A stretch of 64,000 nucleotides of DNA from Bosea sp. RAC05 (GTDB lineage Bacteria > Pseudomonadota > Alphaproteobacteria > Rhizobiales > Beijerinckiaceae), in NCBI RefSeq assembly GCF_001713455.1, contig NZ_CP016464.1:495501-559500 (forward strand), written 5' to 3'. A program made the position numbers and the translations under genes. Under the pieces are notes generated by a model that searched no databases, was not told where the DNA came from, and saw nothing but the letters and a program-made list of their open reading frames with translations. This document shows positions 19,215 through 28,498 of the stretch, in pieces (the stretch's first letter is position 1; each line of letters opens with the position of its first letter).

Positions 19215-19243
19215 ATCAAATACTGACCAGTGATGAATGTCAA
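19215..19243 (-). promoter_or_regulatory. Promoter of cobQ
   Basis: On the minus strand, TTGACA (19243-19238), a 17-base spacer and TTTGAT (19220-19215) give a strong -35 and a fair -10. A dyad, TGATGA (19231-19236) with TCATCA (19247-19252), overlaps the -35 and could be an operator. The region is clearly more AT-rich than its surroundings. Confidence 0.55.
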
Positions 19244-19359
19244 CAATCATCATTCGGTATTTTTTGTACGACGTCCGGTGCCTGCGCAGGGTGTGCCAGC
19301 CGCCCCGTCGTGGTAGAGGCGCCGGAGCACGCTCCCTCCCGCCGCACTGACGAACCGCG

Positions 19360-20520
19360 ATGAACCCGATCTTCTCCGCCCTCTCGACCAGCGTCTTCGA
19401 GGTGATGTCGCAGCTCGCCCGCGAGACGGGTGCCGTCAATCTCGGCCAGGGCTTCCCGGACGATCCGGGACCGCTCGACGTCCGCCGCAAGGCGGCCGAG
19501 GCCGTCGTCGACGGCTGGAACCAGTATCCGCCGATGATGGGCCTGCCGGAACTGCGGCAGGCGACGGCCACCCATTACAAGCACTGGCAGGGGCTCGATC
19601 TCGACCCCGGCAGCGAGATCATGGTCACCTCCGGCGCGACGGAGGCCATCGCCGGGGCGCTGATGGCGCTGGTCTCGCCGGGCGACGAGGTCGTGCTCTT
19701 CGAGCCGATGTACGATGCCTATGTCCCGCTCGTGCGCCGTGCCGGCGGCATCCCGAAGTTCGTGACGCTGCGCCCGCCGCATTTCGGCCTGAGCGAGGAG
19801 GCGCTCGCCGCCGCGTTCTCGCCGCGCACGAAGGTCGTCCTGTTCAACAACCCGCTGAACCCGACGGCGACGATCTTCTCAGCCGCCGATCTCGATCTCC
19901 TCGCCGATTTCTGCATCCGCCATGACGCGGTCGCGATCTGCGACGAGGTCTGGGAGCATGTCGTCTTCGACGGCCGGCGGCATGTCCCCGTGCTCGGGCG
20001 CCCCGACATGCGCGAGCGCACCGTCAAGATCTCCTCGGCCGGCAAGATCTTCTCGCTGACCGGCTGGAAGGTCGGGCTGGTGACGGCCGCGCCGCCGCTG
20101 ATGAAGGTGCTGGCCAAGGCGCATCAGTACATCACCTTCACCACGCCGCCCAACCTCCAGGCCGCCGTGGCCTATGGCCTCGGCAAGGAGGACGGCTATT
20201 TCGAGGGCATGAGGGCCGACTTCCAGCGCTCGCGGGACCGGTTCGCGCAGGGGTTGACGGGGCTGGGCTTCAGCGTGCTGCCGAGCGTCGGTACCTATTT
20301 CCTCAATGTCGACATCGCGCCGCTGGGCGAGAGCGACGATGTCGCCTTCTGCCGCAAGCTGGTGATGGAGAACGGCGTGGCGGCGATCCCGGTCAGCGCC
20401 TTCTACGACCAGGCGGCGGTCAGGACGGTGGTGCGCTTCTGCTTCGCCAAGCGCGACGCCACGCTGGATGCGGCGCTGGAGCGGCTCGCCGATCTGCGCC
20501 GGGCCGGCACGGCGGCCTAA
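19360..20520 (+). CDS. Class I/II PLP-dependent aminotransferase
   Basis: A 386-residue fold-type I aminotransferase. The PLP lysine is in SSAGKIFSLTGWKVG; other conserved points are NLGQGFPD, QYPPMMGLPELR, TSGATEAI, NNPLNPTA, CDEVWEHV and the terminal Arg in VVRFCFAK. The sequence is of the YbdL / kynurenine aminotransferase / DapC-like group, whose members accept methionine, kynurenine or N-succinyl-diaminopimelate. I cannot choose between these from sequence alone. It converges on the TPR-like gene with five bases between the stops and is divergent from cobQ. Confidence 0.9.
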   Translation: MNPIFSALSTSVFEVMSQLARETGAVNLGQGFPDDPGPLDVRRKAAEAVVDGWNQYPPMMGLPELRQATATHYKHWQGLDLDPGSEIMVTSGATEAIAGALMALVSPGDEVVLFEPMYDAYVPLVRRAGGIPKFVTLRPPHFGLSEEALAAAFSPRTKVVLFNNPLNPTATIFSAADLDLLADFCIRHDAVAICDEVWEHVVFDGRRHVPVLGRPDMRERTVKISSAGKIFSLTGWKVGLVTAAPPLMKVLAKAHQYITFTTPPNLQAAVAYGLGKEDGYFEGMRADFQRSRDRFAQGLTGLGFSVLPSVGTYFLNVDIAPLGESDDVAFCRKLVMENGVAAIPVSAFYDQAAVRTVVRFCFAKRDATLDAALERLADLRRAGTAA

Positions 20521-20525
20521 GGTCC

Positions 20526-21917
20526 TCAGCGCTTGCGCATGCCCTCGGCGAGGCTGCCGGCGAGGACCAGCTTCTTCTGCAGGGTGGCGACATCGGCGCT
20601 GTGGCCGGCCTCGCGCATCGCCTCGACGGCGGCGGCGATCTGCATGAAGGCCTGCTGCGCCATGCCCGGATCCTTGCGACGCGCCGCGAGCTGCATCGAG
20701 GCCAGGCCCTGATTGGCGGCGCTCGCCGCCCAGAGCTGTGGGCTGCGCTCGCGCCTTCGCTCCTCCAGGGCGGCACCGAAGGCGGCGACCGCCTCCTCCA
20801 GCACCACCGGCTCGCTGTAGCGCTCCCCCATGGCGGCCAGAACCCCGCCCATCTGGTCCTGCAACTCGGCCCAGCGCAGCGGCTCGCGCGTGCGGTCGAC
20901 GGTCTTGGCGACACGGTTGAAGCCGTTGAAGGCGCGCTCGAGCAGAGCGAGGTCGCTCGTGCGCCGTCCGAGCGCGGCACGGCCGCGGGAAATCAGCTGC
21001 TCGGCCTCGAGCCAGCGGACCTCGTCGCCGTCCCGGCTCCAGCGGGCGAGCGCGGTGGCGAGGCAGGACACCGCCTCCTCCAGCAGGGCGTCGTCCTCGC
21101 GCAGGTCCCCGAGCGGAATGGCGATGCGGCCGAAGCGCATCTTCAGCGCGCGCCAGAGCAGCGGGGCCTGGTCGTGGCGCAGATCCTCCAGCGCCGTGCG
21201 GCAGCAGGCGAGCGCCTCGTCGAGCCGTTTGTCGTCGCCCGTCAGTTGCGCCAGCCCCGCCAGCGCGCGCGCCAGGCGTTCCTGCGCGGTCGCCCAGGCG
21301 ATGGTGTCGTCGAAGTTGTCGAGCCGCGAGAGCAGGGTTCGGAAATGGGCGATCGCCGCCTCGAAACCGGCGGGGTCGGCGAAATCCTCGCCGATCCGCG
21401 CCAGCGAATCGCCCTGGCGCAGGGCGAACTCGCGGCTGCGATCCAGATTCGCCGTACCGATGATGGCGGCCGCCTCGGCATAGCGCTGTGCCGCTTCCTT
21501 GCAGGCGGCCGGCGTGAGATCGAGCAGGGCGGTGGCCGCGCGGTCGCTGCGGGTTTCGCCGGCGGCGATGCGCCGGTCCGACGGCATCGTCGATAGATCG
21601 GTCATGCCGCCGAAGAAATGCAGTTCGAGTTGCGCCAGCGCCCGCTCGACCTCGAGGAACTGCCCGCTCTCGAGGGCGCGCGCGGCCTTGCGCCGCGCCT
21701 CGCCGACGGCCGCGTCCTGACTTGCCTGGTCGAGGCGGCGGCGCAGGGCCACGACCTCACGGGCCTTGCGGCCGAGGAGCTGCTCCAGCCTGGCGAGGTT
21801 CGGCCGGACGCCGCTCCTGACCAGGCTGGCCATGACGGCGAGCAGCACCGCGAGCGGCACGTCGTGCCGGTCCGCGACCCGCGCGATCATGGCGGACATG
21901 TCATCCTGAGAGGTCAT
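20526..21917 (-). CDS. Hypothetical protein with degenerate TPR-like repeats
   Basis: I do not recognise a named family. After an N-terminal helical region and a coiled-coil-like stretch (LEQLLGRKAREVVALRRRLDQ), the protein is built from about five all-helical units of some 50 residues. Recurrent elements are W-A-x-x-Q-x-x-L-A, L-x-x-L-x-x-R/D and L-E-E-A-V-x-x-x-x-x-A-L. These resemble the tetratricopeptide repeats attached to class III adenylate cyclases in Rhizobiales, but no catalytic domain is present. The start at ATG 21917 is chosen for GGAGGT six bases upstream. Length is 463 residues. No signal peptide or membrane segment is seen. Confidence 0.75.
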   Translation of the reverse strand: MTSQDDMSAMIARVADRHDVPLAVLLAVMASLVRSGVRPNLARLEQLLGRKAREVVALRRRLDQASQDAAVGEARRKAARALESGQFLEVERALAQLELHFFGGMTDLSTMPSDRRIAAGETRSDRAATALLDLTPAACKEAAQRYAEAAAIIGTANLDRSREFALRQGDSLARIGEDFADPAGFEAAIAHFRTLLSRLDNFDDTIAWATAQERLARALAGLAQLTGDDKRLDEALACCRTALEDLRHDQAPLLWRALKMRFGRIAIPLGDLREDDALLEEAVSCLATALARWSRDGDEVRWLEAEQLISRGRAALGRRTSDLALLERAFNGFNRVAKTVDRTREPLRWAELQDQMGGVLAAMGERYSEPVVLEEAVAAFGAALEERRRERSPQLWAASAANQGLASMQLAARRKDPGMAQQAFMQIAAAVEAMREAGHSADVATLQKKLVLAGSLAEGMRKR

Positions 21918-21986
21918 GTGGCCACCTCCCGTCTCCTGCTGTCGCAGCATGCCCAACGGGCCCCGCTGGCCGGGGCCGCCAGGCGG

Positions 21987-22337
21987 TCACTTCGCGGCGA
22001 TGACCGCGATCTCGACGGTGAACTGCGGCGCGGCGAGCTTGGCCTCGACCGTGGCACGGCCCGGCGTCTGGCCGGCGATCACCCACTTGTCCCAGACGCC
22101 GTTCATCTCGGCGAAGGTCGACATGTCGGAGAGCCAGATGTTGACCATCAGCAGCTTGCTCTTGTCGGTGCCGGCCTCGGCCAGCAGCCCGTCGATGATG
22201 CCGAGGATGTCCGCGGTCTGCTCGGCGACGCTCTTGCCCGCCGCCTTGTCGGCGACCTGGCCCGCCAGATAGACGGTGTCGCCATGGACGACGGCCTTGG
22301 ACATGCGCGGGCCGACGGCGATGCGCTTGATGCTCAT
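21987..22337 (-). CDS. RidA family (YjgF/YER057c/UK114) protein
   Basis: A 116-residue RidA-fold protein. Family landmarks are VYLAGQVA, EQTADILGIIDGLLAEAG, VNIWLSDMSTFAEMN and GRATVEAKLAAP, whose Arg matches the catalytic Arg of RidA. RidA enzymes hydrolyse reactive enamine/imine intermediates released by PLP enzymes; a PLP aminotransferase is encoded nearby at 19360-20520. This one belongs to a divergent subfamily, so deaminase activity is likely but not assured. GGAG lies eight bases before the ATG. Confidence 0.9.
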   Translation of the reverse strand: MSIKRIAVGPRMSKAVVHGDTVYLAGQVADKAAGKSVAEQTADILGIIDGLLAEAGTDKSKLLMVNIWLSDMSTFAEMNGVWDKWVIAGQTPGRATVEAKLAAPQFTVEIAVIAAK

Positions 22338-22417
22338 GATCAGATCTCCAGAAATGGGCGCCCGCTGGTAGCCTGTGCCGACACGCCGCGCAACGCCGCA
22401 CAGGTTGCGTTATGACC

Positions 22418-22864
22418 TTAGGTCAGCGCTGTCCAGCCCGCCCAGAGCATCGCATATCGGCCTGCCTTGCCCGCCAGGACCAGCAGAATAAAGCGTCCCA
22501 GTGGGAAATTGAGGGTGCCCGCCACGAAGGTCAGCGGGTCGCCGGCGAGCGGCAGCCAGGCGAAGAGCAGCGAGGGCCAGCCAAATCGTGAAAACCAGCC
22601 CTGGGCCTGCCGGAAGCGGAGCGGGTCCGGCCGCAGGCGCTGCGGCAGTTTCTCGACGCCATGACGCGCGATGAGACGTCCCAGCCACCAGTTCACGACA
22701 GAACCGGCCGTGTTGGCGAGGCTGGCGACGACGAACAGCGCGAGCGGATCGGCGCTCCTCGCCGCCAGGATCCCGAGATAGACGGCCTCCGACTGGGCCG
22801 GCAGCAGCGTCGCGGCGACGAAGGCCGCTCCCGCCATTCCGGCCAGCGACCAGAAGGCCTCCAT
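22418..22864 (-). CDS. YqaA family membrane protein (DedA/VTT-related)
   Basis: A 148-residue protein with four or five hydrophobic segments. It has the LPAQSEAVYLG re-entrant-like segment, then SLANTAGSVVNWWLGR and SLLFAWLPLAGDPLTFVAG, which match the YqaA branch of the DedA/VTT superfamily. Members are inner-membrane proteins related to lipid scramblases and proton-dependent transporters, but YqaA itself has no assigned function. It is downstream of coaA on the same strand with a 51-base gap. Confidence 0.82.
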   Translation of the reverse strand: MEAFWSLAGMAGAAFVAATLLPAQSEAVYLGILAARSADPLALFVVASLANTAGSVVNWWLGRLIARHGVEKLPQRLRPDPLRFRQAQGWFSRFGWPSLLFAWLPLAGDPLTFVAGTLNFPLGRFILLVLAGKAGRYAMLWAGWTALT

Positions 22865-22915
22865 CAGCGCGGCATGTCGAAAAAGCGGGTCTGGGTTGCG
22901 TCCAGCGCCATCGCC

Positions 22916-23890
22916 CTAGAGCCGCCGCAGCGCGACCTGCTGGATCCGGTGGCTCGCCCCCTTGGTCAGGATCAGGCTGGCGCGCTGGCGGGTCGGCAGG
23001 ATGTTCTCCTGCAGATTCGGCAGATTGATGCCGGTCCAGAGGTCCTCGGCGATCGACAGCGCCTCGTCCTCGCCGATCTCCGCATATTTGCGGAAGAAGG
23101 AGCGCGGGTCGCGGAAGGCGGTCTGGCGCAGCGTCATGAAGCGGTTGACGTACCAGCGGTGCAGGTCGTTCTCGTCGGCGTCGAGATAGACCGAGAAGTC
23201 GAAATAGTCCGAGACGAAGGGAATGACGGTGCCGTCCTTCGGCATCCGGCTCGGCTGCAGCACGTTCAGCCCCTCGAGGATCAGGATGTCCGGCCGCTCG
23301 ACCGTGACGCTCTCGCCCGGCACCACGTCATAGACGAGGTGAGAATAGACCGGCGCCTTGACCTGCGGCTTGCCGGCCTTGACGTCGGAGAGGAAGCGCA
23401 GGATCGCCGAGCCGTCATAGCTCTCGGGAAAGCCCTTGCGCTGCATCAGCCCGCGCCGCTCGAGTTCGGCATTGGGCAGAAGAAAGCCGTCGGTGGTGAC
23501 GAGCTCGACCTTGGGCGTGTTGGGCCAGCGCGAGAGCAGCGCCTTGAGCACGCGCGCCGTGGTCGACTTGCCGACCGCGACCGAGCCCGCCACGCCGATG
23601 ATGTAGGGCACCTTGACCTCGGCCTCTGCCAGCAGGAAGCGCTGCGTGGCCTTGAACAGTCCCTGCGTCGCCGCGACATAAAGCGAGAGAAGCCGCGACA
23701 GCGGCAGGTAGATCGCCACGATCTCGTCGAGCGAGATCGGGTCGTTGATCGACTGCAGCTTGGTCAGGTCGTCGACCGACAGCGTCAGCGGCGTGTCGGC
23801 GCGCAAATGCGCCCACTCGTCGCGGGTGAAGCTGCGATAGGGCGAATCGAGTTCGGGAAGGGCCGGGGCGGGCATCGCGCGCTGGTCCAT
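22916..23890 (-). CDS. coaA: Pantothenate kinase (type I)
   Basis: CoaA catalyses the first, rate-setting step of coenzyme A synthesis. The P-loop is [17 protein letters not shown], followed by [21 protein letters not shown] and ILEGLNVLQ. The C-terminal [17 protein letters not shown] is typical of type I. The frame can start at TTG 23923, but ATG 23890 ([21 protein letters not shown]) is the better start, giving 324 residues, the usual family length. It follows hisE by about 55 bases on the same strand, a linkage common in Rhizobiales. Confidence 0.95.
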   Translation of the reverse strand: MDQRAMPAPALPELDSPYRSFTRDEWAHLRADTPLTLSVDDLTKLQSINDPISLDEIVAIYLPLSRLLSLYVAATQGLFKATQRFLLAEAEVKVPYIIGVAGSVAVGKSTTARVLKALLSRWPNTPKVELVTTDGFLLPNAELERRGLMQRKGFPESYDGSAILRFLSDVKAGKPQVKAPVYSHLVYDVVPGESVTVERPDILILEGLNVLQPSRMPKDGTVIPFVSDYFDFSVYLDADENDLHRWYVNRFMTLRQTAFRDPRSFFRKYAEIGEDEALSIAEDLWTGINLPNLQENILPTRQRASLILTKGASHRIQQVALRRL

Positions 23891-23944
23891 GGGGCGGCCC
23901 GCTATCCAGGCTTCGAGGTTCAACGCAGGACTAGCCTCGACTCG

Positions 23945-24262
23945 TCAACGGGGGCGTGCGGCTTTCTCCGCCAGACCGGAGCGCACGGTACGGGCCTCAA
24001 GCTGGCTCAACACGTCCTGCAATGCAACATCGCGGGCCTTCAGTACAACCAAGAGATGATAGAGCACGTCCGCGCTTTCCGCGATCAGCTCGTCCCGGTC
24101 GCCCTTGACGGCGGCGATCACGGCCTCGACCGCCTCCTCGCCGAACTTCTTGGCGCAGCGCTCGGGCCCGGCCGCCAGCAGCTTGGCCGTCCAGGATTCG
24201 TCCGGGGCGGCGGCGGCGCGCTCGGCGATGCGGGCTTCGAGATCGGAGAGGGTGAAGGTCAT
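23945..24262 (-). CDS. hisE: Phosphoribosyl-ATP diphosphatase
   Basis: HisE removes pyrophosphate from phosphoribosyl-ATP in step two of histidine synthesis. The MazG-like helical core shows [16 protein letters not shown] and [16 protein letters not shown] with the metal-binding E-x-x-E and E-x-x-D residues. Length is 105 residues, typical for free-standing HisE. It starts three bases after hisF and is certainly cotranscribed with it. Confidence 0.96.
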   Translation of the reverse strand: MTFTLSDLEARIAERAAAAPDESWTAKLLAAGPERCAKKFGEEAVEAVIAAVKGDRDELIAESADVLYHLLVVLKARDVALQDVLSQLEARTVRSGLAEKAARPR

Positions 24263-24265
24263 CGC

Positions 24266-25027
24266 TCAGTCCAGCCGCATCGCCAGGCCCGCCTGCGCCA
24301 TATGCGCCTTGGCCTGCGGGATCGTGTAGGTGCCGAAATGGAAGATCGAGGCCGCGAGCACGGCCGAGGCATGGCCCTCGCGCACGCCGTTGACGAGATC
24401 GTCGAGATCGCCGACGCCGCCCGACGCGATCACCGGGACGCTGACCGCATCCGCGATCGCGCGGGTGAGGCCGAGATCATAGCCGACCTTGGTGCCGTCG
24501 CGGTCCATCGAGGTCACCAGCAGCTCGCCGGCGCCCAGCGAGACGACCTCCTGCGCGAAGGCCACCGCCTCCAGCCCCGTCGGGTTGCGCCCGCCATGGG
24601 TGAAGATCTCCCAGCGCTCGGGTGACACCTGCTTGGCGTCGATCGCCACCACGATGCACTGGTCGCCGAACTTCTCGGCCGCCTGCTTGACGAACTGCCG
24701 GTTGGTCACGGCGGCGGTGTTGATCGAGACCTTGTCGGCGCCCGCCAGCAAAAGCCCGCGGATGTCCTCGACCTTGCGCACGCCGCCGCCCACCGTCAGC
24801 GGCATGAAGCAGGCTTCCGCCGTCCGCGTCACCACGTCGAACAGGATGCCGCGGTCCTCGTGGCTGGCGGTGATGTCGAGGAAGCAGAGCTCGTCGGCGC
24901 CCGCCGCATCATAGGCCTTGGCGGCCTCGACGGGGTCGCCCGCATCGACGAGATCGAGGAACTGCACGCCCTTGACGACGCGGCCGTCCTTGACGTCGAG
25001 GCAGGGGATGATGCGGGTCTTGAGCAT
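24266..25027 (-). CDS. hisF: Imidazole glycerol phosphate synthase, cyclase subunit
   Basis: HisF forms the imidazole ring from PRFAR and ammonia delivered by HisH. This TIM barrel has both catalytic residues: Asp11 in [15 protein letters not shown] and Asp130 in VVAIDAKQV. The phosphate-binding glycines are in TVGGGVR and [11 protein letters not shown]. Length is 253 residues. HisH and HisA are not in this window on the upstream side; instead a TauE-like gene sits there, so the his operon is split or rearranged. Confidence 0.97.
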   Translation of the reverse strand: MLKTRIIPCLDVKDGRVVKGVQFLDLVDAGDPVEAAKAYDAAGADELCFLDITASHEDRGILFDVVTRTAEACFMPLTVGGGVRKVEDIRGLLLAGADKVSINTAAVTNRQFVKQAAEKFGDQCIVVAIDAKQVSPERWEIFTHGGRNPTGLEAVAFAQEVVSLGAGELLVTSMDRDGTKVGYDLGLTRAIADAVSVPVIASGGVGDLDDLVNGVREGHASAVLAASIFHFGTYTIPQAKAHMAQAGLAMRLD

Positions 25028-25144
25028 GGCGAAGCCGGCGTCCGGGAGGGCTGGCGCGAGCCTATGCCGGATTTCGGCCCCGCCGTCACCCTCGCGGCAC
25101 CACCCGTCCCACCGGTGCGGCGCCGCTCGAACCGGCCCGCCGGC

Positions 25145-25897
25145 TCAGAAGCCGGCGGCGCGGCGCAGCAGGTCGATGCCGACGACGGTCAGGATCGCCT
25201 TGATCGCGATGGCGAACCAGCGCTCGGGGAGGCGCTCCAGCAGCTTTGTCCCCAGCATCGTTCCGGCGAAGCCCGAGACGATCATCGCTCCGATCAGCGG
25301 CAGCCAGTCCGAGAAGGAAAAGCCCAGCGCCCCGAAGGCGAAGACCTTGAGCAGATGCTGGATCGTCGTGCAGGCCGCATGGGTCGCGATCAGCTGGCGC
25401 TTCTCCAGCTTGAGCGGCAGCAGCAGCGCCTGCACGAAGGGCCCGGTCGCGCCGACGAACATGGTGATGATGGTCGAGAGGCCGCCGCCGATCACCAGCC
25501 CGCTCGAGGCCAGCCCGGGAATGCGCGGCTTCGGCAGCCAGGTCATGACGAGGATGAAGGCACCGAGCAGGCCGAGCAGGATGCGCTCCGGCAATTCCAC
25601 CACCAGCAGCGCCCCGATCAGCGCCCCGATCACGGAGCCCGCGGTGAAGCGCGCCACCAGCGGCCAGAGCGCATGCGCCCGCTGCACATAGGTGCGCCCG
25701 ACATTGGAGCCGACCTGCACCAGTCCGTGGACGGCGATGACCACGGAGGGCGGCACCGTGCCGGCGAGCGCACCCAGCATCGCCACCCCGCCGCCGATGC
25801 CGAAGGCGGCGGTGAAGGCCGAGGTCATGAAGCTGACGGCGATCAGCAGCAGCGCGATGGCGGGCGCGACGCCGGCCGGCAGGAGCATGTCGAGCAT
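25145..25897 (-). CDS. Sulfite exporter TauE/SafE family permease
   Basis: A 250-residue membrane protein with about eight hydrophobic helices in two related halves, TSAFTAAFGIGGGVAMLGAL and SGLVIGGGLSTIITMFVGATGP. These glycine-rich segments are the duplicated TauE/SafE motif. Members export sulfite, sulfoacetate or other organosulfur anions. Nothing nearby points to a substrate. It lies 117 bases upstream of hisF on the same strand and is divergent from the L,D-transpeptidase gene. Confidence 0.85.
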   Translation of the reverse strand: MLDMLLPAGVAPAIALLLIAVSFMTSAFTAAFGIGGGVAMLGALAGTVPPSVVIAVHGLVQVGSNVGRTYVQRAHALWPLVARFTAGSVIGALIGALLVVELPERILLGLLGAFILVMTWLPKPRIPGLASSGLVIGGGLSTIITMFVGATGPFVQALLLPLKLEKRQLIATHAACTTIQHLLKVFAFGALGFSFSDWLPLIGAMIVSGFAGTMLGTKLLERLPERWFAIAIKAILTVVGIDLLRRAAGF

Positions 25898-26139
25898 GGA
25901 GACCCGGGAAGGCGGGAGGTCGGGAGGAATGCGACGCCTCCTGCTACACCCGCCGCCGCTCCCCGCAAAGCCGCGGGAGCGTCCGGTGGGGCCGGTCCGG
26001 AAACCACATTTCGGCTGCGCGCTTTACAAGCGCCGGGCGTCGGCGTTTGCTGATCGGCAATGGCCGACGCTCCGGGCCCGATCCCGGACGCAGGACAAGG
26101 CCGAGGCGTTCAGCGGTTGCGTGTTTTCGGAGTGGTGTG

Positions 26140-26790
26140 ATGCGTCGCATGTACGGCCTGCTGGCCGCTGTCCTCCTGTCGCTCGTCGGCGTCGCCTCGG
26201 CCCAGGCCGGCGTCGATGTCCGCGTCGACATCGCCGCCCAGCGCATCCAGGTCACCACCACGGACGGCGAGAGCTACAACTGGGCGATCTCCTCGGGCCG
26301 CAAGGGCTATCGCACGCCCAACGGCGTCTACCGCCCGACTCGCCTGGAGAAGAACTGGTATTCGCGCAAATATGGTGGGGCGATGCCCCATGCCGTGTTC
26401 TTCCGCGGCGGCTATGCCATCCATGGCACGACTGCGGTTGGCGCGCTCGGGCGTCCGGCCTCGCATGGCTGCATCCGCCTGCACCCGGCCAACGCGGCCA
26501 AGCTCTTCGCTCTGGTCAAGAAGCATGGGTCCAGTCAGACGCGCATCGCGCTGAATGGCGCCGCGCCCGACAATCTCTCGCAATTCGCCAAGGCCTCGGG
26601 CGGCAGCAAGGCCAAGATCGCCAAGGCCAAGAGCAAGCCGTCATCGGCGGTCGCCCAGCAGCGCAAGGCGCCGAACTGGGATGCCGCCCGCGAGCAGATC
26701 CTCCTGCGTCCCGCCCTGCCGGCCGGCGCCTATGGCTACCAGCCCTACGACCTGCAGCGCTATTATCAGACCGGTCCGCGCTGGCGCTGA
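26140..26790 (+). CDS. L,D-transpeptidase (YkuD domain)
   Basis: Periplasmic peptidoglycan cross-linking or protein-anchoring enzyme. The signal peptide MRRMYGLLAAVLLSLVGVASAQA fixes the start at ATG 26140, supported by GGAG at 26129-26132. The YkuD active site is intact: His95 in GYAIHGT and SHGCIRL with Cys111. After residue 135 a Lys/Ala-rich linker (SKAKIAKAKSKPSS) leads to a short conserved tail. Length is 216 residues. It converges on the aldose epimerase gene with seven bases between the stops. Confidence 0.92.
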   Translation: MRRMYGLLAAVLLSLVGVASAQAGVDVRVDIAAQRIQVTTTDGESYNWAISSGRKGYRTPNGVYRPTRLEKNWYSRKYGGAMPHAVFFRGGYAIHGTTAVGALGRPASHGCIRLHPANAAKLFALVKKHGSSQTRIALNGAAPDNLSQFAKASGGSKAKIAKAKSKPSSAVAQQRKAPNWDAAREQILLRPALPAGAYGYQPYDLQRYYQTGPRWR

Positions 26791-26797
26791 GCCAGGC

Positions 26798-27691
26798 TCA
26801 CAGAGCCTCCGGCGCAATCCGCAGCCAGCCTTCCAGCGTCTCGCCCGGAGCCAGCCGCGTCAGCGGGGCCACCTCGCGCGCCGCCCTCTCGCTCGGCGAG
26901 CCGATGGCGTGGCTCTGCGGCTCGACGCAGAGGAAATCCGCGCCCGGCGGCGCCCAGACCACCGGGCAGCGCAGGCTCTCGCTCGCCGTCAGCACGATCG
27001 CGAGCCCGGTCGAGGGCGTCTCGATCCGCGCCGTCCCGTCCCAGCCGAGAAAACTCCAGGCGACCTCGCCGCCCGTCGCGAAGACGGCGCCCTCCGCATA
27101 GGGCCCGCCGCCGTCGAGGAGGCGGGAGCCGGTGGCGCGATAGCCCTCGCCGCCGAACAGTAGCGCCCCGCGAGCCGTCATCTGCAGCCGCGTATCCGGC
27201 GCCGCGGGAAACCAGGGGTGATGACCAAGGCCGTAGGGTAGGGCCTGGTCCGCCTCGTTGGTCAGCGCGAGTTTGACGGTCAGACCGGCCTCATCCAGCG
27301 CGATTGTCTGGGTCACCCGGTAGCGATACGGGTCGGGACCGGCCTCGCGTCGGTGTTCCAGCACGGTATGGCCGGCGGTATGGCCGAGTACGACCCAGTC
27401 CGACTCCCAGCCGAAGCCATGAATGCAGTGCCCGCCGCCCAGCCGGTTGTCCGGTAGTGCGATGCGCTGCGCGCCATCGTCGATGATGCGGTCGAAGGCA
27501 CAATTGGCGAAGGGCGCCATCGCCCAGCTCCCCATCCGGTTGGGGGCGGCGGTCGAGGGCGCCAGACCCGCCGGCGCCCGCAGCAGCGGATGCAGGCGCC
27601 CATCCCGCCCCTGCCACTCCAGCGCGGCGATGAGGCCGCCGATCTCGGGATGGATGCTGGCCCGCAGCGGCCCTGCCTTCAGCTCCAGCAT
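26798..27691 (-). CDS. Aldose 1-epimerase family protein
   Basis: A galactose-mutarotase-like beta-sandwich protein of 297 residues. Recognisable points are NRMGSWAMAPFANCAFDRI, GGGHCIHGFGWESDW, the active-site region LPYGLGHHPWFPA, and a late VVWAPPGADFLCVEPQSH with the catalytic Glu. It belongs to the broad galM/YihR-type group and probably interconverts anomers of a hexose or related sugar. It lies ten bases downstream of pcaR, so the two may share a transcript although they have no obvious functional link. The sugar kinases dgoK and rbsK-like are about 4 kb away. Confidence 0.86.
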   Translation of the reverse strand: MLELKAGPLRASIHPEIGGLIAALEWQGRDGRLHPLLRAPAGLAPSTAAPNRMGSWAMAPFANCAFDRIIDDGAQRIALPDNRLGGGHCIHGFGWESDWVVLGHTAGHTVLEHRREAGPDPYRYRVTQTIALDEAGLTVKLALTNEADQALPYGLGHHPWFPAAPDTRLQMTARGALLFGGEGYRATGSRLLDGGGPYAEGAVFATGGEVAWSFLGWDGTARIETPSTGLAIVLTASESLRCPVVWAPPGADFLCVEPQSHAIGSPSERAAREVAPLTRLAPGETLEGWLRIAPEAL

Positions 27692-27701
27692 GGTGTCGTC
27701 C

Positions 27702-28469
27702 TCAGCTGACCAGCGGGCGCAGCAGCGCCTGGAGCTGGCGCATGCCGGGCAGGAAGCGCTCCGCCATCTCCTCCGCTGAGCTGCGCTGGACCTGGCCGGA
27801 GAGGTTGAAGGCGGCGATCACCTCGCCGCGCGTGTTGATGAGCGGCATGGCGATCGAGATCAGCCCGAGTTCGAGTTCCTGGTCGACGATGCAGTAGCCC
27901 TGCGCCCGCACCGCTGCCAGGATCTCCGCCAGCCGGTCGGGGTCGGTGACGGTGTGCGGCGTCAGGGCCCGGGGCCGGCCCGCCAGGATGCGCGCGCGGG
28001 CGTCTGCGGGGTCGCGCGCGGCCAGCAGCACCCGGCCCATCGAGGTGCAGAAGGCCGGCAGCCTCGTGCCGACCGAGAGCCCGACGGACATGATCCGTCG
28101 CTGCGCCGAGCGCGCGATGTAGACGATCTCGTGCCCGTCCAGCAGCGAGGCGGAGGAGGATTCATGCGTCTCCTCGGAGAGACGCTCGAGGAAGGGCTGG
28201 ACGAGCTGGGGCAGGGCGGCTGAGGCCAGCCAGGCGTGGCCGAGCCGCAGCACGCGCGGGGTCAGCCGGAAGAACTTGCCGTCGAACTCGGCATAGCCGA
28301 TTTTGGCGAGGGTCAGCAGGCAGCGCCGTGCGGCGGCGCGCGACAGCTCGGTTGCGCGCGCGACGTCGGCGATGGTCAGCTTGTCATGCGCGGCGTCGAA
28401 GCACTCGATCACCGCCAGCCCCTTTTCGAGGGCCGCCATATGGTCACGGTCCGGCGCCTCTTCCGTCAT
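27702..28469 (-). CDS. pcaR: IclR family regulator of the pca genes (PcaR/PcaU type)
   Basis: The N-terminal winged helix runs LEKGLAVIECFDAAHDKLTIADVA, with ATELSRAAARRCLLTL as the recognition helix, and the IclR effector domain follows with SVGLSVGTRLPAFCTSMGRVLLA. PcaR/PcaU/PobR proteins respond to beta-ketoadipate or protocatechuate. The assignment is supported by position: it is divergent from pcaIJHG, and a PcaR-like operator (28518-28532) lies between them. The start is set at ATG 28469, giving 255 residues; 54 further in-frame codons upstream would cover the promoter region. Confidence 0.9.
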   Translation of the reverse strand: MTEEAPDRDHMAALEKGLAVIECFDAAHDKLTIADVARATELSRAAARRCLLTLAKIGYAEFDGKFFRLTPRVLRLGHAWLASAALPQLVQPFLERLSEETHESSSASLLDGHEIVYIARSAQRRIMSVGLSVGTRLPAFCTSMGRVLLAARDPADARARILAGRPRALTPHTVTDPDRLAEILAAVRAQGYCIVDQELELGLISIAMPLINTRGEVIAAFNLSGQVQRSSAEEMAERFLPGMRQLQALLRPLVS

Positions 28470-28498
28470 CCTTGACCACCCGCCTGCCAGATCATAAA

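Noticed and set aside
19074..19360. Cobalamin riboswitch upstream of cobQ
   Set aside because: A GGGAA box and stems are present but the conserved CCCCGC...ACTGT core is not, so I only call a structured leader.
26037..26070. Inverted repeat GCGTCGGC/GCCGACGC upstream of the L,D-transpeptidase
   Set aside because: Only eight bases of GC-rich stem with an 18-base loop, common by chance at this composition.
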